DNA of 26,491 bases from an uncultured bacterium (GCA_903881205.1 CAIRSC010000089.1:1-26491), one strand, 5' to 3'; positions 1-7,314 are shown, counted from the first letter of the stretch. Made by a program: numbers and translations. The notes: generated by a model from the sequence alone, not told the origin.

Positions 1-1275
1 ATCCTTCCGTCGTACCCGGCATCGCGCGAGCTCTGCGCGATGGGAGGCATCGTTTCCAATAATTCCGGCGGCGAACTCACCCTCAAATACGGCAAGACCG
101 CCCACTATGTGAAAGAGTTCGAAGTCGTGCTCGCCGACGGCACAGTCACGACACTCAAACCGCTTTCGGCCGATGAGCTCGGCGACAAAGAGCTCGAGCA
201 GACATTCGAGGGAGAAATCTACCGCAAAATGCATCGTCTGCTGGCAGACAACGAAGCAGAGATCGAAGCGGCGCGGCCGAGTGTGACCAAGAATTCGGCC
301 GGTTATGCGCTCTGGAACGTAATGGATAGAAAAAAAGGCACGTTCGACCTCACTCAGCTCGTCTGCGGAGCCCAGGGCACGCTCGCCATGATCACGAAAG
401 CGAAGGTTGGTCTCGTAAAAACGAGTGAGCATCGCGCCATGCTCGTCGTATTCCTCTCCGACATCAGCATCCTCCCCGAGATCGTACATCGCGTGCTCAA
501 GTTCAAGCCCGAATCATTTGAATCCTACGACGACCAGACCTTCTCGCTTGCCGTCAAATTCATCCCGCAGATCATCGGAAATCTGGGCTTCACCAAAATG
601 CTTTCACTGGGTTTCGCATTCCTGCCGGAAATGTGGATGGCGCTTACCGGCGGTATCCCAAAAATGGTACTGATGGCGGAATTCGCCGAGAACTCCGCCG
701 ACGAAGCGCTCGAACAAGCTCGCCAGGCGCGCGCAGAACTCGAAGGGCTCGCGGTGCGCACCAAGATCGCGCGCAGTGAGGCGCAAACGGCAAAATACTG
801 GACCATCCGCCGCGAGAGCTTCCGTTTATTGCGGCAAAATATGAAGGGGCTCTATGCCGCTCCCTTTATCGACGACATTGTGGTACACCCCGACGACTAT
901 CCGCGATTTTTGCCGGAGCTTGATGCGCTCATCCGTGGACATCGTTTTATATATACCATCGCAGGGCACATCGGCGACGGCAACTTCCATATCATTCCGC
1001 TGGAGAATATGTCGGATCCCGAGGCGCGCGCCGAGATCACCGAACTGATGCCGAAGGTCTTTTCGTTGGTCGCAAAATACAAGGGTTCGATCACGGGAGA
1101 GCATAACGACGGCATCATCCGTACGCCGTATCTCGGAATCATGTTCAGCGAGAAGATGTTGAAACTCTTTGCTGAAGTGAAGAATATTTTCGATCCAAAA
1201 CACATCTTCAATCCGGGCAAGAAAACGGGCGGCACGATTGCCGACATCCGCCGCAGTATGATACGTCACTCCTGA
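1..1275 (+). CDS. FAD-linked oxidase, GlcD/D-lactate dehydrogenase type (5' partial)
   Basis: The frame is open from base 1 with no stop, so the gene starts outside the window; the ATG at 40 is internal. About 425 residues are visible. The first ones (PSYPASRELCAMGG, then NNSGG) match the FAD-binding PCMH-type fold of GlcD-like oxidases, where this stretch wraps the FAD pyrophosphate. The C-terminal half has the family motifs HIGDGNFH and GEHNDGIIR and ends in FDPKHIFNPGKK, the usual close of the FAD-oxidase C-terminal domain. The family oxidises 2-hydroxy acids such as D-lactate or glycolate, passing electrons to a quinone or other acceptor. Roughly the first 100 residues are missing. The stop is 2 nt before the next ATG, so the downstream DoxX-like gene is probably co-transcribed. 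Substrate cannot be decided from sequence. Confidence 0.85.
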   Translation: MLPSYPASRELCAMGGIVSNNSGGELTLKYGKTAHYVKEFEVVLADGTVTTLKPLSADELGDKELEQTFEGEIYRKMHRLLADNEAEIEAARPSVTKNSAGYALWNVMDRKKGTFDLTQLVCGAQGTLAMITKAKVGLVKTSEHRAMLVVFLSDISILPEIVHRVLKFKPESFESYDDQTFSLAVKFIPQIIGNLGFTKMLSLGFAFLPEMWMALTGGIPKMVLMAEFAENSADEALEQARQARAELEGLAVRTKIARSEAQTAKYWTIRRESFRLLRQNMKGLYAAPFIDDIVVHPDDYPRFLPELDALIRGHRFIYTIAGHIGDGNFHIIPLENMSDPEARAEITELMPKVFSLVAKYKGSITGEHNDGIIRTPYLGIMFSEKMLKLFAEVKNIFDPKHIFNPGKKTGGTIADIRRSMIRHS

Positions 1276-1277
1276 GT

Positions 1278-2330
1278 ATGAAGATGCGACACATCGCCTA
1301 CATCACCACCGCACTCACCGCATTGTTGCTGCCCGCGATCGCAAGTGCTCATGAGGTATACGTGCTTCCGCCCGATGTCGTCGCGCGCGACCTCACCATG
1401 CCCGGGCTCCCGGTTCTCAACATTTTTCACGATCATACGGCATCATTCTTCTTTTGGATGTTCATCACGGTATGGGCCGTCATGACAGTACTCTCGATCT
1501 CTCTGTCAAAGCCGGTCGAACGATATCTCTCGCCCGTACTTCGGCCGCTTAAGAGATATGCGCCGCTTGCGGCACGACTCACACTTGGGACCGCGATCTT
1601 CGCATCGGGATATATGGCTGCCCTCTTCGGGCCGGAGCTGCCGCTTACTGCGTTCGTGTCGCCCGAATTCATTCCGATACTGAAACTTATATTAATGGTC
1701 CTCGGCGTCATGGTTGCGGTCGGACTGTTCACACGAGCGGCCGCTGTCGCACTGATGATCGTATTTGCCTCTTCGCTCCCCCATTATGGGACGTATATGC
1801 TTACCTATGCCAATTATCTCGGTGAAATGTTCGTGACCCTTGTCGTCGGCAATACATCGTTGGCGCTCGATCGATATGTTCACCATCGATATCCGCGCGT
1901 CTTTCATGCGATGTTTCAGTGGTGTGAGGATCGCGCATTTCTCATCTTGCGAGTAATGTTCGGAATATCCCTTATTTTCGCGTCCGTGTATGCGAAGCTT
2001 CTGCATGCACAGCTCGCGCTCGATACCGTGACGCGTTACGGGCTTGATCATGTCTTTCCGTTCCAGGCCCCCTTCATTGTGCTTGGCGCCTTCGCCATCG
2101 AGGTACTGCTCGGAATGTTTTTTGTATTTGGTATTGAAATACGATTCGCATCGCTGTTCCTCCTTTTCTGGCTCTCATTATCTCTCCTCTACTTCGGAGA
2201 AGCGGTCTGGCCGCATATTATTCTTGCCGGTGTTGCGATTGCCTTATTCATGCACGGATATGACCGGTACACGATTGAATTAGGTTATCTGCGCCGCAAA
2301 GGAAGACGTGCCAAAGAACCGATCTTCTGA
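1278..2330 (+). CDS. DoxX-like multi-spanning membrane protein
   Basis: This 350-aa protein starts with a signal-like segment ending near ASAHE (about residue 25). Several hydrophobic helices follow, in two similar halves: one around residues 90-180 with LTLGTAIFASGYMA, one around 215-330 with LRVMFGISLIFASVYAK. Such repeated four-helix bundles resemble the DoxX/DoxD family, which is linked in bacteria to quinone-dependent or thiol/sulfur oxidation. The ATG lies 2 nt after the stop of the FAD oxidase, without a Shine-Dalgarno, suggesting translational coupling. It converges on a DsbB/DsbA pair, which fits a role in membrane redox chemistry, but the exact substrate is unknown. The DoxX call rests on helix pattern and short motifs, so it is moderate. 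Confidence 0.6.
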   Translation: MKMRHIAYITTALTALLLPAIASAHEVYVLPPDVVARDLTMPGLPVLNIFHDHTASFFFWMFITVWAVMTVLSISLSKPVERYLSPVLRPLKRYAPLAARLTLGTAIFASGYMAALFGPELPLTAFVSPEFIPILKLILMVLGVMVAVGLFTRAAAVALMIVFASSLPHYGTYMLTYANYLGEMFVTLVVGNTSLALDRYVHHRYPRVFHAMFQWCEDRAFLILRVMFGISLIFASVYAKLLHAQLALDTVTRYGLDHVFPFQAPFIVLGAFAIEVLLGMFFVFGIEIRFASLFLLFWLSLSLLYFGEAVWPHIILAGVAIALFMHGYDRYTIELGYLRRKGRRAKEPIF

Positions 2331-2334
2331 TCTG

Positions 2335-2853
2335 TTATTTCTTGCGCGACACAAACGCGACGAATACAAACAATGCGAAGACTGAGAGTGCCATCCACGG
2401 GATGGTGACGAAACCGAATTCAAATACAGAACGGACCGCACAATCCCCTGCGGCATCACACGGGATAAGTGATCCTGCAGGCAGCATCTGCAGAAGGTGC
2501 TGGTAGAGCGCAACAGCGCCGCCGAATATCGAGAGTGCGAGCACATAGTCGGCGATCTCGGAGACGTCGGTATTCTTTATGATCGCAATGAACGAAATGA
2601 TGACGATCGGATACATGAATATGCGCTGCCACCAGCACAACACGCACGGATTGAGTAGGCCAAGATACTGGATCAAGAGCGTGCCCGCCACCGATGCGGC
2701 GGAGAGAAGGAATATGATTATGCGGGCGTTGGATCGGATCAACACGAGAGCGCTACTGCGACGCGCTGGCATGAAAATCGTCACAATACCGAGCACCAAT
2801 GCGACGTTGAGAAGCACCGTCCCGATTGCCATGAGCGTAATGAGTGTAGGCAT
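2335..2853 (-). CDS. dsbB: Disulfide bond formation protein DsbB
   Basis: This 172-aa integral membrane protein has four hydrophobic helices and both cysteine pairs of DsbB: C70/C73 in NPCVLCWWQR, and C132/C138 in the second periplasmic loop (LIPCDAAGDCAV). DsbB reoxidises DsbA and passes the electrons to a membrane quinone. The WWQR stretch after the first pair matches the quinone-proximal site of the family. The extra helix at the N-terminus is common in Gram-positive and CPR forms (BdbC-like). It lies 24 bp downstream of the DsbA-like gene on the same strand, so the two form an oxidant/reoxidant operon. Its stop is 4 nt from the convergent stop of the DoxX-like gene. Confidence 0.85.
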   Translation of the reverse strand: MPTLITLMAIGTVLLNVALVLGIVTIFMPARRSSALVLIRSNARIIIFLLSAASVAGTLLIQYLGLLNPCVLCWWQRIFMYPIVIISFIAIIKNTDVSEIADYVLALSIFGGAVALYQHLLQMLPAGSLIPCDAAGDCAVRSVFEFGFVTIPWMALSVFALFVFVAFVSRKK

Positions 2854-2877
2854 AGCGTTATATGTGCCTCGGGAGGC

Positions 2878-3552
2878 CTATTGAGCGGATGCTGTAAGGG
2901 CAGAATCAATCACCGTCTTAAAGTCGGCATAACTTTGCGGATTGGGGATCTGCGCGAGATTCACAAAGAATGTGGGGGTGTGATCCACCTTGGCATCGTT
3001 ACCGCTGGCAAGATCCTTCTGAATCTTTGCCTTCACGGTACTTGCGCTGATATCAGTATCGAACTTCGCCACATTGAGACCGATCGTCTTTGCGTAGCCG
3101 TCAAAATACTTGGCTACGACCGTTGCCGTCGGCTCGACCGACCATTCAGCCTGTTTTGTATAGAGCAGATCATGCATCTCCCAGTACTTACCCTGCAATC
3201 CCGCAGCTTCGGCCGCCTGCGCGCTGATCATCGCATCCTGGTGGACCTGGTAGAGCGGATAGTTACGGAACGCGAAGGTGACCTTGGAACCATAGTCCTT
3301 CGTAAGCTGCTCCACGATCGGCTCGTAGGCGCCGCACGCCGGACACTGGAAATCGCCGTATTCTATGACTGAGACGCTCGATACAGCAGCTCCCCGTGTC
3401 CAATCGACAGCAGTGAGCGCAGGCACGGTAGTGGCGACGAATTGCGTGGAGGCGGTCGTATTGCCGCCTGAGAGCACGGCAGCTGCAATCGTGCCGATCA
3501 CGACCACGGCGACAAAGACCCCTATGATCCACATTTCAGTCTTCCGGGGCAT
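2878..3552 (-). CDS. DsbA-family thiol oxidoreductase, membrane-anchored
   Basis: With the ATG at 3552 (MPRKTEMW) the protein has 224 residues; an in-frame TTG lies 12 nt upstream at 3564. An N-terminal transmembrane anchor (about residues 7-27) is followed by a linker and a thioredoxin fold with the active site GDFQCPACGAYEP (C70, C73) and the cis-proline loop near DHTPTFFVN. It should oxidise thiols in exported proteins and be recycled by the DsbB encoded directly downstream. A TATAAT at 3564-3569 on the minus strand lies 11 nt upstream of the ATG and would give a leader of only about 4-5 nt, which favours this start. CPxC is the usual DsbA signature; an isomerase role is possible but less likely beside DsbB. 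Confidence 0.85.
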   Translation of the reverse strand: MPRKTEMWIIGVFVAVVVIGTIAAAVLSGGNTTASTQFVATTVPALTAVDWTRGAAVSSVSVIEYGDFQCPACGAYEPIVEQLTKDYGSKVTFAFRNYPLYQVHQDAMISAQAAEAAGLQGKYWEMHDLLYTKQAEWSVEPTATVVAKYFDGYAKTIGLNVAKFDTDISASTVKAKIQKDLASGNDAKVDHTPTFFVNLAQIPNPQSYADFKTVIDSALTASAQ

Positions 3553-3595
3553 ATATACGGGCAATTATACTCCTGCTCACGCCGAACACAAACGA

Positions 3596-4015
3596 CTATT
3601 TTCTGTGAACCTTCGCACCACACTTACAGCCAATGGGCTTAATATACTCGTCAAAATACTCCTGATCGTAATCAAATGTTATTTCCTCTCCTTTTCGAAT
3701 ATTCTTCACCGCGCTGATAATGATCTTCCCGCCGGGAACCCCCTCTTCCTCAACAATCTCAGCCTCGGCATTCGGGTCACACGAGTGATTGATATACCGC
3801 GCGGTATTCTCCGTACCCGAGCCATCGATCGCCCAATCTTCGTCGATCTCAAAGAGATATCTCGATTCGCGCTCGTCGGCGATCGCCGTCGGCAGTCGTT
3901 CGCCGGTATATTCAATAATAAACTCTCCTTTCTTGATTGCCACCCGCGCGAACAGTCCGTCACCCATCCCGTGACCGGCATCTTTGATGGAAAAGTGTGC
4001 ATCTATCGTTTTCAT
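3596..4015 (-). CDS. SET-domain protein (putative protein-lysine methyltransferase)
   Basis: From the ATG at 4015 the product has 139 residues, essentially one compact SET domain. Key motifs: GLFARVAIKKGEFI (residues about 20-33), RYINHSCDPNA (the NHSC cofactor knot), EITFDYDQEY (the catalytic tyrosine region) and a short post-SET tail GCKCGAKVHRK with a CxC pair. SET proteins transfer methyl from S-adenosylmethionine to lysine; bacterial targets are mostly unknown, and ribosomal or DNA-binding proteins are guesses. The start at 4015 is preferred to an upstream in-frame codon at 4087 because the longer form runs into hisS, and because a TATACT on this strand ends 8 nt before the ATG. It is divergent from hisS with overlapping -10 boxes. 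Confidence 0.85.
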   Translation of the reverse strand: MKTIDAHFSIKDAGHGMGDGLFARVAIKKGEFIIEYTGERLPTAIADERESRYLFEIDEDWAIDGSGTENTARYINHSCDPNAEAEIVEEEGVPGGKIIISAVKNIRKGEEITFDYDQEYFDEYIKPIGCKCGAKVHRK

Positions 4016-4023
4016 AGAGTGTG

Positions 4024-4031
4024 AGTATAAT
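4024..4031. promoter_or_regulatory. Overlapping divergent -10 boxes (SET gene / hisS)
   Basis: On the plus strand TATAAT at 4026-4031 ends 7 nt before the hisS ATG at 4039. On the minus strand TATACT at 4024-4029 ends 8 nt before the SET gene ATG at 4015. With usual -10 to start-site spacing, both transcripts would begin at or next to their start codon (leaderless), and the two promoters would exclude each other. No good -35 is visible for either. Inference from sequence only. Confidence 0.55.
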
Positions 4032-4038
4032 ACAAGAC

Positions 4039-5337
4039 ATGCAAAAGCCCTCGAAACCCTCGGCCGTAGAACCCGCACCACGGGCAAGGCTCTCGACCGA
4101 CCCGTATAAGGGCGTCCGCGACTTCTATCCGCCCGATCAGTTCATTCAGCGCTACCTCTACGAACACATGGAGCGTGTGTGCGAACTCTTCGGCTACGAG
4201 GAGTACAACGCGAGCGTACTCGAACCGACCGACCTCTACCGCTCGAAGACATCCGAAGAGATCGTCAACGAACAGACATACACCTTCCGCGACCGCGCGG
4301 ATCGCGAGGTGACGCTTCGCCCCGAAATGACTCCGTCGTTCGCCCGCATGATCGCCGGACGGTCGCGCGATATCCCGATGCCGGCACGCTGGTACTCCAT
4401 ACAAAATTTCTTCCGCTACGAACAAGTACGCAAAGGGCGCGAACGCGAATTCTGGCAGCTCAATGCGGATATCGTCGGAGTCGCGGGCATCGAGTCCGAT
4501 GTAGAGATCATCGCGATGTCGCACGCGATCATGCGCGCACTCGGCGCCGAAGAGCGCGACTTTGAGATCCGCGTGTCCGACCGCCGCATCCTCGACACCA
4601 TCTACGACACGGTCGATGTGCCGGCCGCAGTGCGCCCCGACGTCACCCGCCTCCTCGACAAACGCGACAAAATCGAGAACTTCCGAGAACAGCTGCTCGG
4701 ATTCCTCGGCAACGATGAGGACAAGGTCGCCGCTCTACTCGATCAGATCGAACGCACCACCTCGACCGCGTATCTCGAAGAGCTTCGTGTGCAACTCGCG
4801 AATATGGGGGTCAACAACATGATCGTCGACACCAAGATCACCCGCGGCTTCGACTATTACACCGGCATGGTGTTCGAAGTATTTGACACGTCTCCCGAGA
4901 ACAAGCGCTCTCTTTTCGGTGGTGGTCGCTACGACAATCTGCTCGCACTCTTCGGTGGAGACCCGATGCCGGCGGTCGGCTTCGCCATGGGCGATGTAAC
5001 TGCTCGAGACTTTCTTGAAGCGCACAATCTCTTGCCTGCATATGCACCGGCAACTGAACTCATGATCTGCATCGTCGAACCCGAAGCTACATCGCACGCG
5101 ATACGCCTCGCTCAAGATCTGCGCCGCGAAGACGTCACGGTCGCTATCAATTTCTCCGGTAAGCGCATCGGCGACCAGATCCGCCATGCCGACAAAATGA
5201 AAATCCCGTTTGTCATTGCCGTCGGCGCCAAAGAACGCGATTCCGGCCGCTACACGGTCAAGAATCTTTCGACGGGCAAAGAGCTCGAGCTCACTGCCGA
5301 CCGCATATCAGAACACCTTTTCAGTTCGCTCGGTTAA
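4039..5337 (+). CDS. hisS: Histidine--tRNA ligase (HisRS)
   Basis: This 432-aa class II aminoacyl-tRNA synthetase carries the expected order: motif 1 region YKGVRDFYPPD, motif 2 (LRPEMTPSFARM, then FFRYEQVRKGREREF), the HisRS histidine motifs (RGFDYYTGMVFE and GGGRYDNLLALFGG), motif 3 (PAVGFAMG), and a C-terminal anticodon-binding domain from about residue 330. It attaches histidine to tRNA-His in the cytosol. Length matches the family. A GTG at 4021 would add six residues, but the ATG at 4039 is favoured because the -10 TATAAT at 4026-4031 places transcription start at the ATG. It is not in an obvious operon; the GIY-YIG gene starts 27 bp after its stop. Confidence 0.95.
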   Translation: MQKPSKPSAVEPAPRARLSTDPYKGVRDFYPPDQFIQRYLYEHMERVCELFGYEEYNASVLEPTDLYRSKTSEEIVNEQTYTFRDRADREVTLRPEMTPSFARMIAGRSRDIPMPARWYSIQNFFRYEQVRKGREREFWQLNADIVGVAGIESDVEIIAMSHAIMRALGAEERDFEIRVSDRRILDTIYDTVDVPAAVRPDVTRLLDKRDKIENFREQLLGFLGNDEDKVAALLDQIERTTSTAYLEELRVQLANMGVNNMIVDTKITRGFDYYTGMVFEVFDTSPENKRSLFGGGRYDNLLALFGGDPMPAVGFAMGDVTARDFLEAHNLLPAYAPATELMICIVEPEATSHAIRLAQDLRREDVTVAINFSGKRIGDQIRHADKMKIPFVIAVGAKERDSGRYTVKNLSTGKELELTADRISEHLFSSLG

Positions 5338-5364
5338 CCCGCTCTAAGTTTTTTGGCTGGCATT

Positions 5365-5625
5365 ATGCAGTACGTATATATTCTGCAAAGCTCGGCTGAC
5401 GACAACCTCTATGTCGGATGTACTTCTGATCTGCGCAAACGACTGCTTCTGCATAATGCGGGAAAGGTACAGGCAACCAAAAATCGCAGACCAATGAAAG
5501 TGATATACTACGAGGCCTTAATGAATAAGAAAGATGCGTTTGAGCGCGAAAAGTTCTTGAAGACCGGCTGGGGCAGGACGTACATAAGACGAGTTATGAA
5601 AAATCATTTTAGCCAAAAAATTTAG
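5365..5625 (+). CDS. GIY-YIG domain protein (UPF0213/YhbQ-like)
   Basis: From the ATG at 5365 the product has 86 residues. It opens with YVYILQSSADDNLYVGCTSDLRKR, the GIY-YIG core with the YVYIL and YVG strands and the following arginine, then KNRRPMKVIYYEAL and an EREKFLKTGWGR segment typical of small stand-alone GIY-YIG proteins. The family holds single-domain nucleases, proposed to act in DNA repair or structure-specific cutting, and many members have no known role. A TTG at 5353 would add four residues and is less likely. The gene ends 8 nt before the next start, suggesting a short two-gene unit with the exonuclease. Confidence 0.8.
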   Translation: MQYVYILQSSADDNLYVGCTSDLRKRLLLHNAGKVQATKNRRPMKVIYYEALMNKKDAFEREKFLKTGWGRTYIRRVMKNHFSQKI

Positions 5626-5633
5626 GCGGGTAT

Positions 5634-6209
5634 ATGCGGGTCGTTACCTTCGACATAGAGACCGCGAACTGGCTTGCGGATACGGGTTCGAATGACCCGG
5701 CATCGCTCACGATCGCGATCGTCTGCGCGCACGATTCCGAGACAGACGAATATACGAGCTATCTTGAACACGAGCTGCCCAAGATGTGGAACATGCTGGA
5801 GCGCACTGATGTGCTTGTGGGCTACAATTCCGATCATTTTGATGTGCCGCTTTTGAACAAATATTATCCCGGCGATCTGACCAAAATAAAGAGTCTCGAC
5901 ATTATGAAAGAGGTCCAGGCGGTGCTGGGTCGCCGGCTGCGGCTCGACGCGATCGCGGAAGGCACGCTTGGCGTCAAGAAAAGCGGCAACGGCGGACAGT
6001 CGATTGTGTGGTGGCGCAACGGCGAGATCGATAAGGTGCGCCAGTATTGCCTCAAGGATGTAGAGATCACAAAGCGAATTTTTGATTATGCGCTCGAACA
6101 CGGTGGTGTGAGGTATCGGGAGCTCGGCAAGACCTACGACGTCAAGCTCGACGTATCAAAATGGCTCAATCCCGCCGGCGGCGCAATGACGTTTACGCTT
6201 GGGCTGTAA
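5634..6209 (+). CDS. RNase H-like 3'-5' exonuclease (DEDD type, YprB-like)
   Basis: The 191-aa product has the three exonuclease motifs of the DEDD superfamily: TFDIETANW at the N-terminus (D7, E9), VLVGYNSDHFDVPLL (motif II aspartate) about residue 62, and YCLKDVEITKRIFDY (motif III, tyrosine four residues before aspartate, DEDDy-like) about residue 143. This is close to the single-domain relatives of family B polymerase proofreading domains and YprB. It should remove nucleotides from a 3' end using two metal ions; DNA versus RNA substrate is not decided. It is probably transcribed with the GIY-YIG gene 8 nt upstream, a plausible repair or RNA-processing pair. It is the last core gene before the accessory block. 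Confidence 0.75.
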   Translation: MRVVTFDIETANWLADTGSNDPASLTIAIVCAHDSETDEYTSYLEHELPKMWNMLERTDVLVGYNSDHFDVPLLNKYYPGDLTKIKSLDIMKEVQAVLGRRLRLDAIAEGTLGVKKSGNGGQSIVWWRNGEIDKVRQYCLKDVEITKRIFDYALEHGGVRYRELGKTYDVKLDVSKWLNPAGGAMTFTLGL

Positions 6210-6294
6210 CGCTATTTTGAAAGCTCCCAGATAAGGTCGCTTTCAATGCACTCGAACCAAGGTTCTCGGCCCAAAAATCACTGCGTGTATGTTT

Positions 6295-6386
6295 GTGCAG
6301 AATACTTGCAATAGCTCGAACCAGCGCCGCCGGTGGGGGCGGCGGCGCAAAACCCCCGCAGGAAAACGGCGCGGCGAAGCCGCACC
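6295..6386. repeat. 92-bp inverted repeat, left arm
   Basis: It pairs with 7081-7172 with one mismatch by direct comparison. It is GC rich with an internal near-palindrome (GCGCCGCC, GGCGGCGC). The arms enclose about 694 bp including the 74-aa gene and inverted recombinase fragments. Confidence 0.9.
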
Positions 6387-6468
6387 GCTGACAATATCAA
6401 ATTTTTCTTTGGCGGAAAAGGTTCGAGTGCGCGTCTCGCGTACACAATTGTTCTTTACAACATAGAAA

Positions 6469-6494
6469 GAACCCCTTGCCGAAGCAAGGGGTTC
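6469..6494 (-). terminator. Strong hairpin, probable terminator of the 74-aa gene
   Basis: A perfect 11-bp stem (GAACCCCTTGC / GCAAGGGGTTC) closes a 4-nt loop, CGAA on the plus strand and TTCG on the minus strand. Read on the minus strand it carries a stable UUCG tetraloop and is followed by TTTCT, so it would end transcripts from the 74-aa gene about 120 nt upstream. The T-tract is weak. Confidence 0.6.
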
Positions 6495-6611
6495 AGTAAC
6501 CAACACGAGGAAGGTTCTTATTCGCTCTCTATCCCGTAGGATAGTGAGCATTACCCTTTAAGAGATCCGAAGACCTCAACCTGTGTGTTGTGGTAAGTTC
6601 TTATCCGTCAT

Positions 6612-6836
6612 TTACCGTGACGTTTCCATGGAGACACTCTTGTATCCGAAGATCCGACCGATGAGGTCGGGAAGAATTGCATCGGCGAATGCCGTCAACT
6701 CTTCCTTCGAGATGCCAGTTTCCTTGGCGATATTTCCGAACCGACGCTTTGCTTCGTCGACGCTCGGAAGGCCGTTTTTGCTGGCGTATGTCTTCACCAG
6801 CTCAAGGGCGATTTCGCCTTGGCGTTTGCTATCCAT
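6612..6836 (-). CDS. Small hypothetical protein, 74 aa
   Basis: The start at 6836 (MDSKRQGEIALELV) is chosen because a clear Shine-Dalgarno (GAGGAGAG) lies 4 nt upstream, rare in this window; a longer form from 6887 is less likely. The product is soluble, charged and mostly helical, with no catalytic motif I recognise. Proteins beginning DNKRQGEIAL are, from memory, frequent unnamed proteins in CPR genomes, and the helical layout could fit a small DNA-binding or regulatory role. It has its own near-consensus promoter (6910-6939), a leader of about 66 nt and a hairpin terminator, so it is a self-contained expression unit between the arms of the 92-bp inverted repeat. Function unknown. Confidence 0.7.
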   Translation of the reverse strand: MDSKRQGEIALELVKTYASKNGLPSVDEAKRRFGNIAKETGISKEELTAFADAILPDLIGRIFGYKSVSMETSR

Positions 6837-6909
6837 GTTTCTCTCCTCAAGGTACTTCATCCACGAAGCCCTCGTGGTAGGGGTCATCAGAGAATCTAAT
6901 GACTCTGTA

Positions 6910-6939
6910 ATTTTACACCCTAAAGTATGAAGTTGTCAA
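6910..6939 (-). promoter_or_regulatory. Sigma-70-like promoter of the 74-aa gene
   Basis: On the minus strand TTGACA (6934-6939) is followed after 18 nt by TAAAAT (6910-6915). The -35 is consensus and the -10 differs at one base. The start would fall near 6903, giving a leader of about 66 nt that contains the Shine-Dalgarno. This is the only consensus -35 box found in the window and it contrasts with the -10-only, leaderless-looking core promoters. Confidence 0.7.
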
Positions 6940-7080
6940 GTGGTTGTGTGGACATCAAAAAATACCCATATTTACCAACGTATTTATTGCAATTGAGCGT
7001 ATGCCAAAAGAATTTTCTTTTTTCCAATTAACACATGGTTCGAGCCGATGGTTTTCCGGGCTCCTTGGCGGTTTTCGAGT

Positions 7081-7172
7081 GGTGCGGCTTTGCCGCGCCG
7101 TTTTCCTGCGGGGGTTTTGCGCCGCCGCCCCCACCGGCGGCGCTGGTTCGAGCTATTGCAAGTATTCTGCAC
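7081..7172. repeat. 92-bp inverted repeat, right arm
   Basis: Reverse complement of 6295-6386 with one mismatch. Its right end continues directly into the inverted copy of the recombinase 3' end and the tRNA-Phe GCACCA terminus (7169-7174). Confidence 0.9.
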
Positions 7173-7314
7173 CAGTTCGGAAATTGCAAGTCAGAGCTCG
7201 CCGCCGCGCAGGGCGCGGCGGCTCGCGCATAGTGCGGTTTCGGGTCAAAAACAAATTCGATTGGAAAAAAGAAAATTCTTTTGGCATTCCTTTAGCAATT
7301 AGAAACAACAAAAT

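Larger units (their letters stand above)
6210..6611. other. Gene-free stretch: boundary of the accessory block, repeats and terminator
   Basis: This holds no convincing gene. From left to right: a tRNA-Phe 3'-end-like sequence in inverted orientation (GGTTCTCGGC at 6261-6270); the left arm of a 92-bp GC-rich inverted repeat (6295-6386); an inverted 26-bp fragment of the recombinase gene (6391-6416); a strong hairpin (6469-6494); and a small palindrome near 6527-6542 (CTATCC, GGATAG). The apparent minus-strand frame across 6243-6551 only strings these fragments together. Confidence 0.6.
6837..7314. repeat. Mosaic of inverted recombinase fragments and inverted repeats
   Basis: Apart from the promoter at 6910-6939 this stretch has no intact gene. 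It contains one arm of a 27-bp perfect inverted repeat (7002-7028, partner 7260-7286). Inverted copies of recombinase bases follow: 8646-8671 at 7031-7056, directly fused to 7451-7472 at 7056-7077. Next come the right arm of the 92-bp repeat (7081-7172) and a 91-bp inverted copy of 8682-8772 at 7169-7259. On the minus strand the first fusion reads on into a plausible recombinase C-terminus (KTIGSNHVL, then IGKKKILLAYAQLQ, stop at 6984). This looks like a deletion derivative that kept the ends and lost about 1.2 kb of the middle. Confidence 0.75.

Noticed and set aside
826..1269. Minus-strand frame opposite the FAD oxidase
   Set aside because: The plus-strand product has clear family motifs across the whole stretch; the other strand is a high-G+C shadow.
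6243..6551. Minus-strand open frame of about 100 codons
   Set aside because: It only runs through repeat arms and an inverted recombinase fragment (SAKEKFDIV is shared with the recombinase); no start signal and Arg-rich repeat translation.
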